DNA of 7,055 nt from Methanosarcina sp. UBA5 (GCF_002505485.1 NZ_DAVG01000074.1:1-7055), one strand, 5' to 3'. Numbered from the stretch's first letter, positions 1 through 5,500 are shown. The notes: generated from the sequence alone by a model not told the origin. Program-made: numbers and translations.

Positions 1-140
1 GGACTTTGATAATATGCTGGCTAACTCATAATGAGAAACTCAATTGATTATTAAGAACGCGAGATTCAGATAAGCAATATGGAATTTTGGGATCAGCTCT
101 ATATGATTTCTGTATATTTGTGAGTACATAGCATAATTAA

Positions 141-241
141 TGCCAGTAATGCCAGTAATTATTCCAGATTCACTGGTAATGGCTCCGAATTTAATAAGTA
201 ATTCGTAGTTGCTCCGAATTCAGTAGCAATTATTCAGGATT
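141..241. repeat. Cluster of short direct repeats
   Basis: The unit tgccagtaa is repeated in tandem at 141-149 and 150-158. The 10-mer gctccgaatt occurs at 182-191 and again at 211-220. The stretch from 154 (cagtaattattccagatt) returns in altered form from 221 (cagtagcaattattcaggatt). Three related repeat pairs within 100 bp is more than I expect by chance in AT-rich DNA. They could be protein-binding iterons or slippage products; I cannot tell which. Confidence 0.45.
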
Positions 242-399
242 TACTTAAGCACAATACCTGATAACAAGAAACTATGATGTAATTAGGAATAACACGTTTA
301 AGATTAGGAGCAGTATATCTAAAATTAGAAGTGATGTCAAAAATGAATAATTATAATTAGAATTTTATAAAATTTACCATATGAAAGTAAGTAATATCT

Positions 400-419
400 T
401 TATCTATGGTTTTAGATAA
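400..419 (-). terminator. Possible stem-loop after the TFB-like gene
   Basis: A perfect 7-bp inverted repeat (ttatcta / tagataa, loop 407-412) starts about 45 bp beyond the stop of the minus-strand gene ending at 463. Between them is the palindrome aaaatatatatttt (444-457), which puts short T runs in the transcript. Archaeal termination depends mainly on T-rich tracts, so the A/T palindrome may be the more relevant part. Weak evidence. Confidence 0.25.
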
Positions 420-462
420 TTTGTAAGCTGTATAGATTTTTCAAAAATATATATTTTATAGT

Positions 463-858
463 TTAATTAGTATTAGTTATATTTAAAATTTGAATTGAAT
501 TATTACTTTCGTTAAGCTTTGAAATATCAACATTCCTGTAGTTCTCAGAAATACGTTTGTAGTGTCTATCCACGCTTGTTCTACTCATTTGACAGTTATC
601 TGAATCATTGAATATCCTCGATACGAACTCATCTATTAGCTGGGCATCCAGTTCGATGTAGTTTCTCTTACAAACATACATTATAGCTGCAATAGAAACG
701 CACTCATAAGAAATGTAAAGGTTTTCATAAAGGTCATAGTCCAGAAATATGTCCACAACTATTTTTTCAGTTGGCCCTGCTATGTTTGCAGGTAAATCAA
801 AGATTTTTGACAATAAACAGATGAAGTATACTCTTTCATTATTCAATTCGGTATTCAT
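463..858 (-). CDS. Single-repeat TFB/TFIIB-like cyclin-fold protein, 131 aa
   Basis: The protein reads as one TFIIB-type cyclin repeat. Residues 10-40 hold a helical stretch with a 'FDLPANI' turn, where TFB repeats have 'LGLP'. Residues 50-64 (S-Y-E-C-V-S-I-A-A-I-M-Y-V-C) match the buried 'S.E.VAAAALYAA' helix of the family. Residues 92-103 (SRTSVDRHYKRI) match the final 'V....I.R.YK.L' helix that helps contact BRE DNA in TFB. True TFBs are about 300-340 aa with an N-terminal zinc ribbon and two repeats; here the ribbon and one repeat are missing. The start is the first ATG, preceded by only a weak SD-like GGTAAT. It lies downstream of the primase-helicase gene on the same strand, across a 531-bp gap. 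A role as a DNA-binding regulator or TFB decoy is inferred. It could also be a cyclin fold with another job. The fold call is fairly firm, the function is not. Confidence 0.6.
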   Translation of the reverse strand: MNTELNNERVYFICLLSKIFDLPANIAGPTEKIVVDIFLDYDLYENLYISYECVSIAAIMYVCKRNYIELDAQLIDEFVSRIFNDSDNCQMSRTSVDRHYKRISENYRNVDISKLNESNNSIQILNITNTN

Positions 859-871
859 AGTATTACCACTT

Positions 872-884
872 TATTATATATTCG
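872..884 (-). promoter_or_regulatory. BRE/TATA-like promoter of the TFB-like gene
   Basis: On the minus strand the sequence reads TTTTTTCGAATATATAATA, with a purine-rich BRE-like CGAA (881-884) followed by a TATA box (872-880). The TATA centre is only about 18 bp from the ATG at 858. With normal archaeal spacing of 24-28 bp, transcription would begin slightly inside the annotated frame, near the TTG at codon 5. Either the message is leaderless with a later start or a different box is used. Confidence 0.35.
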
Positions 885-920
885 AAAAAAAATAGATATG
901 GTGGCTTAATACACCATAAA

Positions 921-975
921 TTAACAGTTTATTAACAGGTATGAACCCCCCCAAGCTGAGTTAACACATTAACAG
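921..975. repeat. Four TTAACA motifs
   Basis: TTAACAG occurs at 921-927, 932-938 and 969-975, and TTAACAC at 961-967. The first two are 11 bp apart, about one helical turn. The third sits in the palindrome gttaac (960-965). They lie upstream of the TFB-like gene and could be operator or initiator sites. The motif is short and A/T-rich, so chance recurrence cannot be excluded. Confidence 0.3.
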
Positions 976-1003
976 TCCATGAGAATGCCCTGTTCATGGA
1001 TTG
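973..1003. other. Stem-loop, 10-bp stem
   Basis: The arms are cagtccatga (973-982) and tcatggattg (994-1003), pairing at ten positions including one G-T, around an 11-nt loop. It could form in either DNA strand or in RNA. It overlaps the last TTAACAG motif, so a protein binding there would compete with the fold. Confidence 0.35.
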
Positions 1004-1065
1004 CTCAGATGAAGTCAGTTCAGATTTTTTAGATTTTGAAAATTACTTTATAAAAAAGAAATCTC

Positions 1066-1089
1066 GATACATTAGCAGATACATTAGCA
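1066..1089. repeat. 12-bp tandem direct repeat
   Basis: The unit gatacattagca occurs twice back to back (1066-1077 and 1078-1089) with no mismatch. This is either a small duplication or a pair of iterons within the candidate origin. Confidence 0.5.
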
Positions 1090-1154
1090 AATAGAGGTTT
1101 ATAAGCTAAATTGATTTGTATTACTTCTGAGCCATGTAAGACAATACCTTACGT

Positions 1155-1185
1155 CCAATAGGCAAATCATGCTGAATGATATTGG
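1155..1185. other. Nested hairpin with a one-sided bulge
   Basis: CCAAT (1155-1159) pairs with ATTGG (1181-1185), and inside it ATCAT (1166-1170) pairs with ATGAT (1176-1180) around the loop GCTGA. A 6-nt bulge (1160-1165) lies on one side only. A shorter stem gtaag/cttac (1136-1140 and 1148-1152) comes just before it. Closely spaced stems of this kind fit a folded single-stranded origin or a structured RNA. Confidence 0.3.
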
Positions 1186-1193
1186 TTTATTCC

Positions 1194-1220
1194 GTCTAAC
1201 TTGTCTAACTTGTCTAACTA
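1194..1220. repeat. Triple 9-bp iteron array (gtctaactt)
   Basis: Three head-to-tail copies of a 9-bp unit: gtctaactt (1194-1202), gtctaactt (1203-1211) and gtctaacta (1212-1220). Two degenerate copies in the opposite orientation lie at 1288-1305. Tandem iterons beside a replication initiator gene commonly bind that initiator; that role is inferred here. Confidence 0.6.
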
Positions 1221-1228
1221 TTTTTTAC

Positions 1229-1261
1229 TTTCCCCTTTTACCACAGTAAGGGGAAAAAAAA
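1229..1261 (-). terminator. Perfect 9-bp hairpin and T8 tract after the primase gene
   Basis: TTTCCCCTT (1229-1237) and AAGGGGAAA (1248-1256) form a perfect 9-bp stem with a 10-nt loop. The A run at 1254-1261 gives eight U in a minus-strand transcript about 130 nt after the primase-helicase stop, which fits archaeal oligo-T termination. The hairpin sits between direct and inverted iterons, so it may instead be part of an origin. Both roles could apply. Confidence 0.4.
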
Positions 1262-1287
1262 TATTTTATCTCCTAGGAATAAGAATT

Positions 1288-1305
1288 TACTTAGACAACC
1301 TAGAC
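1288..1305. repeat. Two inverted, degenerate copies of the 9-bp iteron
   Basis: On the minus strand this reads gtctaggtt then gtctaagta, in tandem 9-bp phase. Each differs from gtctaactt at two positions. With the three direct units at 1194-1220 they enclose a hairpin, an A8 run and the palindrome tcctagga (1271-1278). Confidence 0.45.
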
Positions 1306-1389
1306 ATCCCCCTATCTGTGGCGACCAATAGTGATTATTTCATCCAGCGCACCAATAACACCGGACAGGATCAAGACATAATGGACAGA

Positions 1390-3693
1390 TTACAGCCTTG
1401 ACTTATTTATTGAAATACCCTCCCAGTAGTACTTTCTATCGTCAGTCGTAGATCCCCTTATTGTTTGATATCCCAATTTTTTGAGTTTCTTTCCAAACAC
1501 TGCATTTGATTCCGGCTTTTCGCCATTCTTTTTGCACCACTTAGAATAAGCGTCATAAACTGCAGCTTTTAAGGTGTCCTCTGTGCTCGTTTGTAAACAT
1601 TCATCAGCAAAGGCAGCAACAGAGTCACTTTTGAGGCGATACATTCTTTCAACTTCCTCGATCGTCTTATGATAAGAGAAATCTCCACTTTTCAGAAGTC
1701 CTTTCAGAGCTTTAATTGCCTTGTTAAGCAACCCAGACAGTTCTTCCTTAGTTGTAATCTTCTGGATCAAATTTCGGTCTGCGTTTTTTCCTTCAAATTT
1801 ATTAGGAAATTCAATTAAAATCCACCTGCGGTAATAGGCATATCCAGCATTTTTCACAGGCGGTAGATCATTAGCAGAGAAAATTAATCTTGCAGTATTG
1901 TTAAAATAAAATGCTTGCTGGCCTTTCCTTTCTCCTCTGATCTGTTTCTCATTCCCTGTCAATGTAGTAAACGCAGAACTGTCATATATTTCAGATCCAG
2001 CTATGTCGGGACAAACATTCATCAATTTTCCATAGAGATTTGCTACAGAAAATCTGTCTTTCTCCAACTTATGTAAACTTTCTCCTGAAGTATTTACAAT
2101 TCCAATGAGTTCGGTCAAAAGATTAAGAAGTACACTTTTCCCGTTTGATCCAGAGCCCAGAAGCATAACTGCTTTTTCCATCCTATTATCTGGAATCATC
2201 ATGTGGCCGGCCCATTCTAACAGTACCTGTATATCTTCTTCAGACACTATTTCGGATAGAAACTTATCAATCATTGGGCACTCTGCATTTTCATTATATT
2301 CTACAGGTAACTGTAAAATCGACAACAGTTTAGGCGTATGTGGCTTGAATTTATCTTCTTTAAGATCATAAAGGCCATTCTTTAAGTTGATTACATATGT
2401 TTCTTTACCGACAGAATCACGGGTGATTAACGTCTCAACTTTGATAAATGACAATGTTTCCTGTCTGCGAGCTCTTGTGGAGTAATTTCCCAGTTTTTCT
2501 TGAGCTACTCGTGCTATAAGATTTTCTCCTCCAGGTTGATATACTCCATTTTTATAGCAGTATGTCTCTTTGGTGTCATCAAAAGTAAGAAAATGATATT
2601 CGCCCATTATTTCATCTGCTAGCGATTTAACAATAAACCGCCCTTCTGAAAAATATTTTCTACTTGGATCCTCATTAATCCTGTCAAGTGCCTTACTGAT
2701 CGTCCATTCCTTGTAGTCTGTACGATTCCATTTCTCACTATAAAGTCCAGATCCTGTGAACAGTCTATCAATCTGATTTCTATCCTTAGTCTGGGCTGCA
2801 AACATGCTGCATAGAGCAAGGTCAGCTTCACTCTTAGAAGGGTAGCATCCCAATACTTTCCAGTTCCCACCGTAGAGAATGTTGAAACGTTCAGCATTCC
2901 TTGCATGCCTGCATTTCTCTAAAACATCAAAATCGGAGATCCCATATCTTACATTTTTAGGTTCTTTTGAATACCCATATGCTGGAACTAAGGAGTCTGC
3001 CAAATAAGTAGTACTTCCAGCCTGTGGGCTTGTTCCATCAGGGCTTAGTGACGATTCATTAACTTGAACAGGTACTTCCTCTGCGATGTTAGGTTTATCG
3101 TCATCAGGGAACCATTTTTCATAAAACTCGTCAATGATCTCTTGGGAGTTATTAATTTCAGATGGTGTACCAGGTACATGGTTACCTGTAACTGTCATAC
3201 AATGCTTATAAGAATACATTTCACGGCCAGTACCGTCTGGTTGTTTTTCCCTTCTTCCTGCCTTTACCATTTTAGCTTTGACGAACACATGGACTCCAGT
3301 TCCACTTGGTGAAAACTCAGTATAGGAATTCAGTTTCGTGATTTCTTCCAAAGCTTGTTGATTCCATTTTCCCGTAGCTGGATTATAAATATGGTCGAAA
3401 TCAATGCAGATGTAAGGATCATTTTCAGTTACCACAAAACCGATTCCAGAATAATCATAGTTGTTAGTATATGCCCGACATACAAGCTCGAAACTGCTTT
3501 GGTTTTCGGGTAAATTCCAACTTTTCATCTGGCCTCTAACATTGAAGGGAAATTTTTTTAATTTTCCATCAACAATTTTAAATTTGAAGAGTATCCATTG
3601 ATTCCGACTTCTCAATTCCCATGGTATGGAATCTTCATTGATAGTCGTTGGTTTTAAATAGGTTTCATTTATAAAATTAGGATGTGTATTCAT
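1390..3693 (-). CDS. Primase-polymerase / SF3 helicase fusion replication protein, 767 aa
   Basis: Likely the element's replication initiator, making primers and unwinding DNA. Residues 20-195 match an archaeo-eukaryotic primase of the NrS-1 PrimPol type: opening 'IPWELR..NQWILFKF', 'GIGFVV' at 83-88, metal-binding D98-F-D100, SPSGTGVH at 128-135, and E158 before 'TVTG' (167-170), probably the third acidic residue. A low-complexity linker (about 200-250) leads to a helical domain (253-340) with 'SEADLAL' and 'IDRLF..SGL...KW'. The helicase part has Walker A GSGSNGKS (513-520), Walker B region 557-564 with D563, sensor 'FSANDLPP' (N608) and arginines R622/R623. The C-terminal 690-760 looks like a winged helix of the D5/P4 type. 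All key residues appear intact, so it should be active. The ATG at 3693 follows AAGGA (3706-3710) by 12 nt. The family call is firm; substrate and host range are not visible. Confidence 0.92.
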   Translation of the reverse strand: MNTHPNFINETYLKPTTINEDSIPWELRSRNQWILFKFKIVDGKLKKFPFNVRGQMKSWNLPENQSSFELVCRAYTNNYDYSGIGFVVTENDPYICIDFDHIYNPATGKWNQQALEEITKLNSYTEFSPSGTGVHVFVKAKMVKAGRREKQPDGTGREMYSYKHCMTVTGNHVPGTPSEINNSQEIIDEFYEKWFPDDDKPNIAEEVPVQVNESSLSPDGTSPQAGSTTYLADSLVPAYGYSKEPKNVRYGISDFDVLEKCRHARNAERFNILYGGNWKVLGCYPSKSEADLALCSMFAAQTKDRNQIDRLFTGSGLYSEKWNRTDYKEWTISKALDRINEDPSRKYFSEGRFIVKSLADEIMGEYHFLTFDDTKETYCYKNGVYQPGGENLIARVAQEKLGNYSTRARRQETLSFIKVETLITRDSVGKETYVINLKNGLYDLKEDKFKPHTPKLLSILQLPVEYNENAECPMIDKFLSEIVSEEDIQVLLEWAGHMMIPDNRMEKAVMLLGSGSNGKSVLLNLLTELIGIVNTSGESLHKLEKDRFSVANLYGKLMNVCPDIAGSEIYDSSAFTTLTGNEKQIRGERKGQQAFYFNNTARLIFSANDLPPVKNAGYAYYRRWILIEFPNKFEGKNADRNLIQKITTKEELSGLLNKAIKALKGLLKSGDFSYHKTIEEVERMYRLKSDSVAAFADECLQTSTEDTLKAAVYDAYSKWCKKNGEKPESNAVFGKKLKKLGYQTIRGSTTDDRKYYWEGISINKSRL

Positions 3694-3705
3694 ATTAATA
3701 ATATT

Positions 3706-3735
3706 TCCTTACTTATTTTTTTAAAGATATAAGAG
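3706..3735 (-). promoter_or_regulatory. Promoter and ribosome-binding region of the primase-helicase
   Basis: The minus strand reads CTTATATCTTTAAAAAAATA and then AAGGA (3706-3710), 12 nt before the ATG. TTATATC or TTTAAAAA could serve as the TATA box. With the former, transcription would start about 10 nt before the ATG and skip the AAGGA, so an upstream start may be used. Tentative. Confidence 0.3.
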
Positions 3736-3766
3736 GGAATTAGTATCCCGTAACTTACAAGATTAG

Positions 3767-3780
3767 AGAGTATACACTCT
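3767..3780. promoter_or_regulatory. Operator-like inverted repeat upstream of the primase-helicase
   Basis: The arms AGAGT (3767-3771) and ACTCT (3776-3780) are perfect inverted copies around ATAC, about 75 bp before the primase start. A second small inverted repeat, GGGA (3735-3738) / TCCC (3746-3749), lies closer to the gene. Two dyads in the leader of a replication gene could bind an autoregulator, but they are short. Confidence 0.3.
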
Positions 3781-3783
3781 ATG

Positions 3784-3807
3784 AAACTACTTTGTAGAAT
3801 AGTTTTT
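3784..3807 (+). terminator. Possible stem-loop with T-run on the plus strand
   Basis: AAACTA (3784-3789) pairs with TAGTTT (3800-3805) around a 10-nt loop and runs into a stretch of seven T. It looks like an intrinsic terminator for plus-strand transcription, yet no plus-strand gene leads into it. It may insulate the primase promoter or may be chance. Confidence 0.2.
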
Positions 3808-3898
3808 TTAAGTTTGAAAATTTGATTATTACATTAAAAAGAGAATTTTCATTCAAACCTGCCTTAAAAATAGGAACTATACTTTCGTCCAGAATTGC

Positions 3899-4072
3899 TT
3901 AAACTCTTAGGAAAGGAACTTCAACGTCATCAAAGTCGAAAGTATTCACTTCAGAACAGGTTTTCATAATCAAATTCTCAGTTTCAAGGCAAACATGCAG
4001 GGTGCCTGCACGAAGATCAGGAAAGAATATCTTACAATCTTTCTTCTCTCTACTTAATATATGCGGACTCAA
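3899..4072 (-). CDS. Possible small protein, 57 aa, TTG start
   Basis: I do not recognise this frame. It is open from a TAA at about 4087 to the TAA at 3899-3901. Its composition is protein-like: 'KIFFPDLRAGTLHVCLETE' (14-32), then an acidic 'FDFDDVEVPFLRV' tail (45-57). It is less A/T-rich than the flanking spacer, as expected for coding DNA. The only usable start for the whole frame is TTG at 4072; the single ATG is internal at residue 36. An AGGAA motif (4094-4098) lies too far upstream, over 20 nt. It sits between the 150-aa cyclin-like gene and the primase-helicase on the same strand. It may be a real small gene or the tail of a decayed larger one. No function is proposed. Confidence 0.35.
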   Translation of the reverse strand: MSPHILSREKKDCKIFFPDLRAGTLHVCLETENLIMKTCSEVNTFDFDDVEVPFLRV

Positions 4073-4103
4073 GTTAAGTACTACTATTTAAACGTTCCTT
4101 TTA

Positions 4104-4556
4104 TCAGATAGATTGCTCTTTATCCTCGTAATATTCTCGGATTCTTGATTCGCATTGAAATACCTGTAAAAGCATTGCAGGCTGATCTTTGTCTTTAAAG
4201 AACATTTCTACTAATTCGGATTCGTCTATTGGCTGATTATCCAGAAGAGTACAATACCAAGTTAGCGCAAATATAACGCATTCAAAACGTTTCTTTTTGA
4301 AAAATAATTTATGATTAAGCCACATTTCAGCAAAACGGCATCTAATATCCTCATCCATATTTGGACTCAAGGATTTGATACTAACCACTATCTTAATGAA
4401 ACTATATTTTTGATAGTCAAGTCCATCATTGTCTTTCAATAATCTATAGTTTAGAGCTTGAACTCGACCATTGATAAAGTTAGATCTGATTTCAGATTCT
4501 GCTTTATGTTTTTCTAATTTAGATTCAATTTCATTTAACTTAGCGTTTTTCTTCAT
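4104..4556 (-). CDS. Cyclin-box-like protein with N-terminal coiled coil, 150 aa
   Basis: No clear named family. Residues 1-25 are charged and helical (MKKNAKLNEIESKLEKHKAE) and probably form a short coiled coil. From about 50 to 145 the pattern matches a single cyclin fold: 'SLSPNMDEDI' (62-71), then the buried helix FECVIFALTWYC (91-102), then 'IDESELVEMFF' (110-120), ending with 'ESRIREYY' (136-143). It lines up with the 131-aa protein at 463-858: both have E-C-V opening the buried helix, an I-x-D/L-D turn, and an L-(V/I)-(E/D)-x-F segment at the same spacing. The two are therefore probably distant paralogues. This copy is further from classical TFB and lacks the basic R-x-x-x-x-R-x-Y-K-x-I helix. 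The start ATG is preceded by GGGTTG (4561-4566), a weak SD-like match. A regulatory or replication-accessory role is inferred. Confidence 0.55.
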   Translation of the reverse strand: MKKNAKLNEIESKLEKHKAESEIRSNFINGRVQALNYRLLKDNDGLDYQKYSFIKIVVSIKSLSPNMDEDIRCRFAEMWLNHKLFFKKKRFECVIFALTWYCTLLDNQPIDESELVEMFFKDKDQPAMLLQVFQCESRIREYYEDKEQSI

Positions 4557-5005
4557 TATTCAACCCTGTTTTTAAATAAATGTATTAAAAGAATTGGCAG
4601 ATGCTAATTTCGATAGCACAAGCTAAACTCAACAGTAAATACTGACTTCTTTAGTAAATTGTTCAACAGCTCCGCTAAGTTCACGTCCTAACAAAGATTT
4701 AAATATAACTTTTGCATATGATGTTGAACGTTAGATTTTCGTATTTCGCAATTATTGCAAGATATTTGAAAGAGCTCAAATACCTTAGTGGAACTTTTAG
4801 ACTTTTTATTGGGTTATTTTATATGTTAATATTATATAAATTTTGACCGTTTTATTGAGTTAAATATTATAGTAATTAATATATAATTTTAAAGATTTGA
4901 GCTAAATTAAAAAATATGTTTTTAAATATGAAATATAAAAATGAGTAAATAAATTATATTTAAGAAGACCTGTAGACAGGCACCTCTTTTTCATAACCTG
5001 GAAAC
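4557..5005. other. Gene-free, very AT-rich spacer
   Basis: No gene is supported. A 33-codon frame between stops at 4629 and 4733 (minus strand) reads plausibly as protein (including 'SLLGRELSGAVEQFTKE') but has no start codon and may be a relic. GCAATTATTGC (4748-4758) is an inverted repeat. From about 4800 to 4965 the DNA is almost all A and T. At 4971-4982 cctgtagacagg is a short inverted repeat. The segment next to 4557 must hold the promoter of the 150-aa gene; TTTATTTAAA (4569-4578) is the best TATA-like box, although close to the ATG. Confidence 0.45.
4804..4862. repeat. 13-bp direct repeat in the AT-rich tract
   Basis: ttttattgggtta (4804-4816) and ttttattgagtta (4850-4862) differ at one base and are spaced 46 bp apart. 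They lie inside the most AT-rich part of the window, which would melt easily. A role as an unwinding element or binding site is speculative. Confidence 0.35.
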
Positions 5006-5500
5006 TCAAGAAATTAAACTCCCAAATTCTGCAATTTTTTCCTCTACCAGTTTATTAACTTTAGTTTTTATTATTGATGGAAAGCCAAGTTTTGGATTTT
5101 CCGCTACTTTTTCGATATTCAGTTGTTTGGCGGATTTCGGAGTAATCCCATTTGCTTTTAAGACTACATTATCAATGTCATGCCCTGGCAAATAAACGTA
5201 TACACTGAGCATGTCTGACCATTGTGTCAATCCAAAGTACACATTCATTTGGGCTTCTATGAGCTAATTTGCCATGTATGTACAGCGAGAATGCCGGAAC
5301 ATGTGAGAATTAATCCTTTTATTAATCCCTGCTTTCTTAGCTACTCGCTGTAGCATCATCCTTATTGCACCATAAAAAGAATGGCTCCAGTAAATTCTTT
5401 ACTGTTCAAAGTAACCCATAAGGGAGCCATTAGGATTGTAACCTTTTGGATCTACTTGCAACCAGGCTTTCAGATCTTTTAGCAACAATAAAAGACGTCA
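5006..5500 (-). pseudogene. Decayed tyrosine recombinase (integrase) remnant
   Basis: One minus-strand frame across this stretch reads as the catalytic half of an archaeal integrase but is broken by stops. After a TGA (5498-5500) comes 'RLLLLLKDLKAWLQVDP', then a TAA (5399-5401), then 'SFYGAIRMMLQRVAKKAGI' and the box II segment 'HMFRHSRCTYMAN', then a TAG (5264-5266). After that come 'LIEAQMNVYFGL' and the C-terminal box 'SDMLSVYVYLPGHDIDN' with the candidate catalytic Tyr. The pattern matches archaeal integrases with 'FRHSRATYLAN.LTEAQM..YFGW.QGSDM.STYVHLSGRDVD'. The ATG at 5248 could give an 80-aa peptide carrying only the Tyr end, which would not be a working enzyme alone. It lies 3' of the intact integrase but belongs to a different subfamily, so it is not a recent duplicate. 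It is probably a relic of an earlier insertion. Confidence 0.75.

Larger units (their letters stand above)
1..462. other. Gene-free AT-rich left end with short direct repeats
   Basis: I see no convincing coding sequence here on either strand. The stretch holds a 9-bp tandem duplication (141-158), two copies of gctccgaatt (182-191 and 211-220), a small palindrome ctcataatgag (25-35), a 7-bp stem-loop (400-419) and a 14-bp A/T palindrome (444-457). The last two lie just downstream of the minus-strand TFB-like gene and could take part in ending its transcript. The function of the rest is unknown. Confidence 0.5.
859..1389. other. Structured gene-free region, candidate replication origin
   Basis: This 531-bp gap between the primase-helicase and TFB-like genes shows no believable gene. 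A plus-strand open frame at 1201-1401 is translated from tandem repeats and a hairpin and overlaps the end of the primase gene. The region carries four TTAACA motifs (921, 932, 961, 969), a C7 run (946-952), a 10-bp stem with one G-T pair (973-1003), a 12-bp tandem repeat (1066-1089), a bulged hairpin (1155-1185), a 9-bp repeat array (1194-1220), a 9-bp hairpin (1229-1256), an 8-bp palindrome tcctagga (1271-1278) and two inverted copies of the array unit (1288-1305). Iterons and hairpins beside a replication gene suggest an origin. A non-coding RNA or a complex operator is possible. Confidence 0.45.

Noticed and set aside
1201..1401. Plus-strand 66-codon open frame
   Set aside because: It starts within the 9-bp repeat array, reads through the hairpin and A run, and overlaps the primase-helicase end. 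It has no RBS and no recognisable motif.
2105..3312. Open frames antisense to or out of frame with the primase-helicase (2105-2371, 2619-2906, 3064-3312)
   Set aside because: They are shadows of a gene whose motifs are intact and continuous; their peptides show no domain pattern.
4629..4733. 33-codon coding-like frame, minus strand
   Set aside because: It lies between two stops and has no start codon or identifiable family. It is mentioned under the spacer as a possible relic only.
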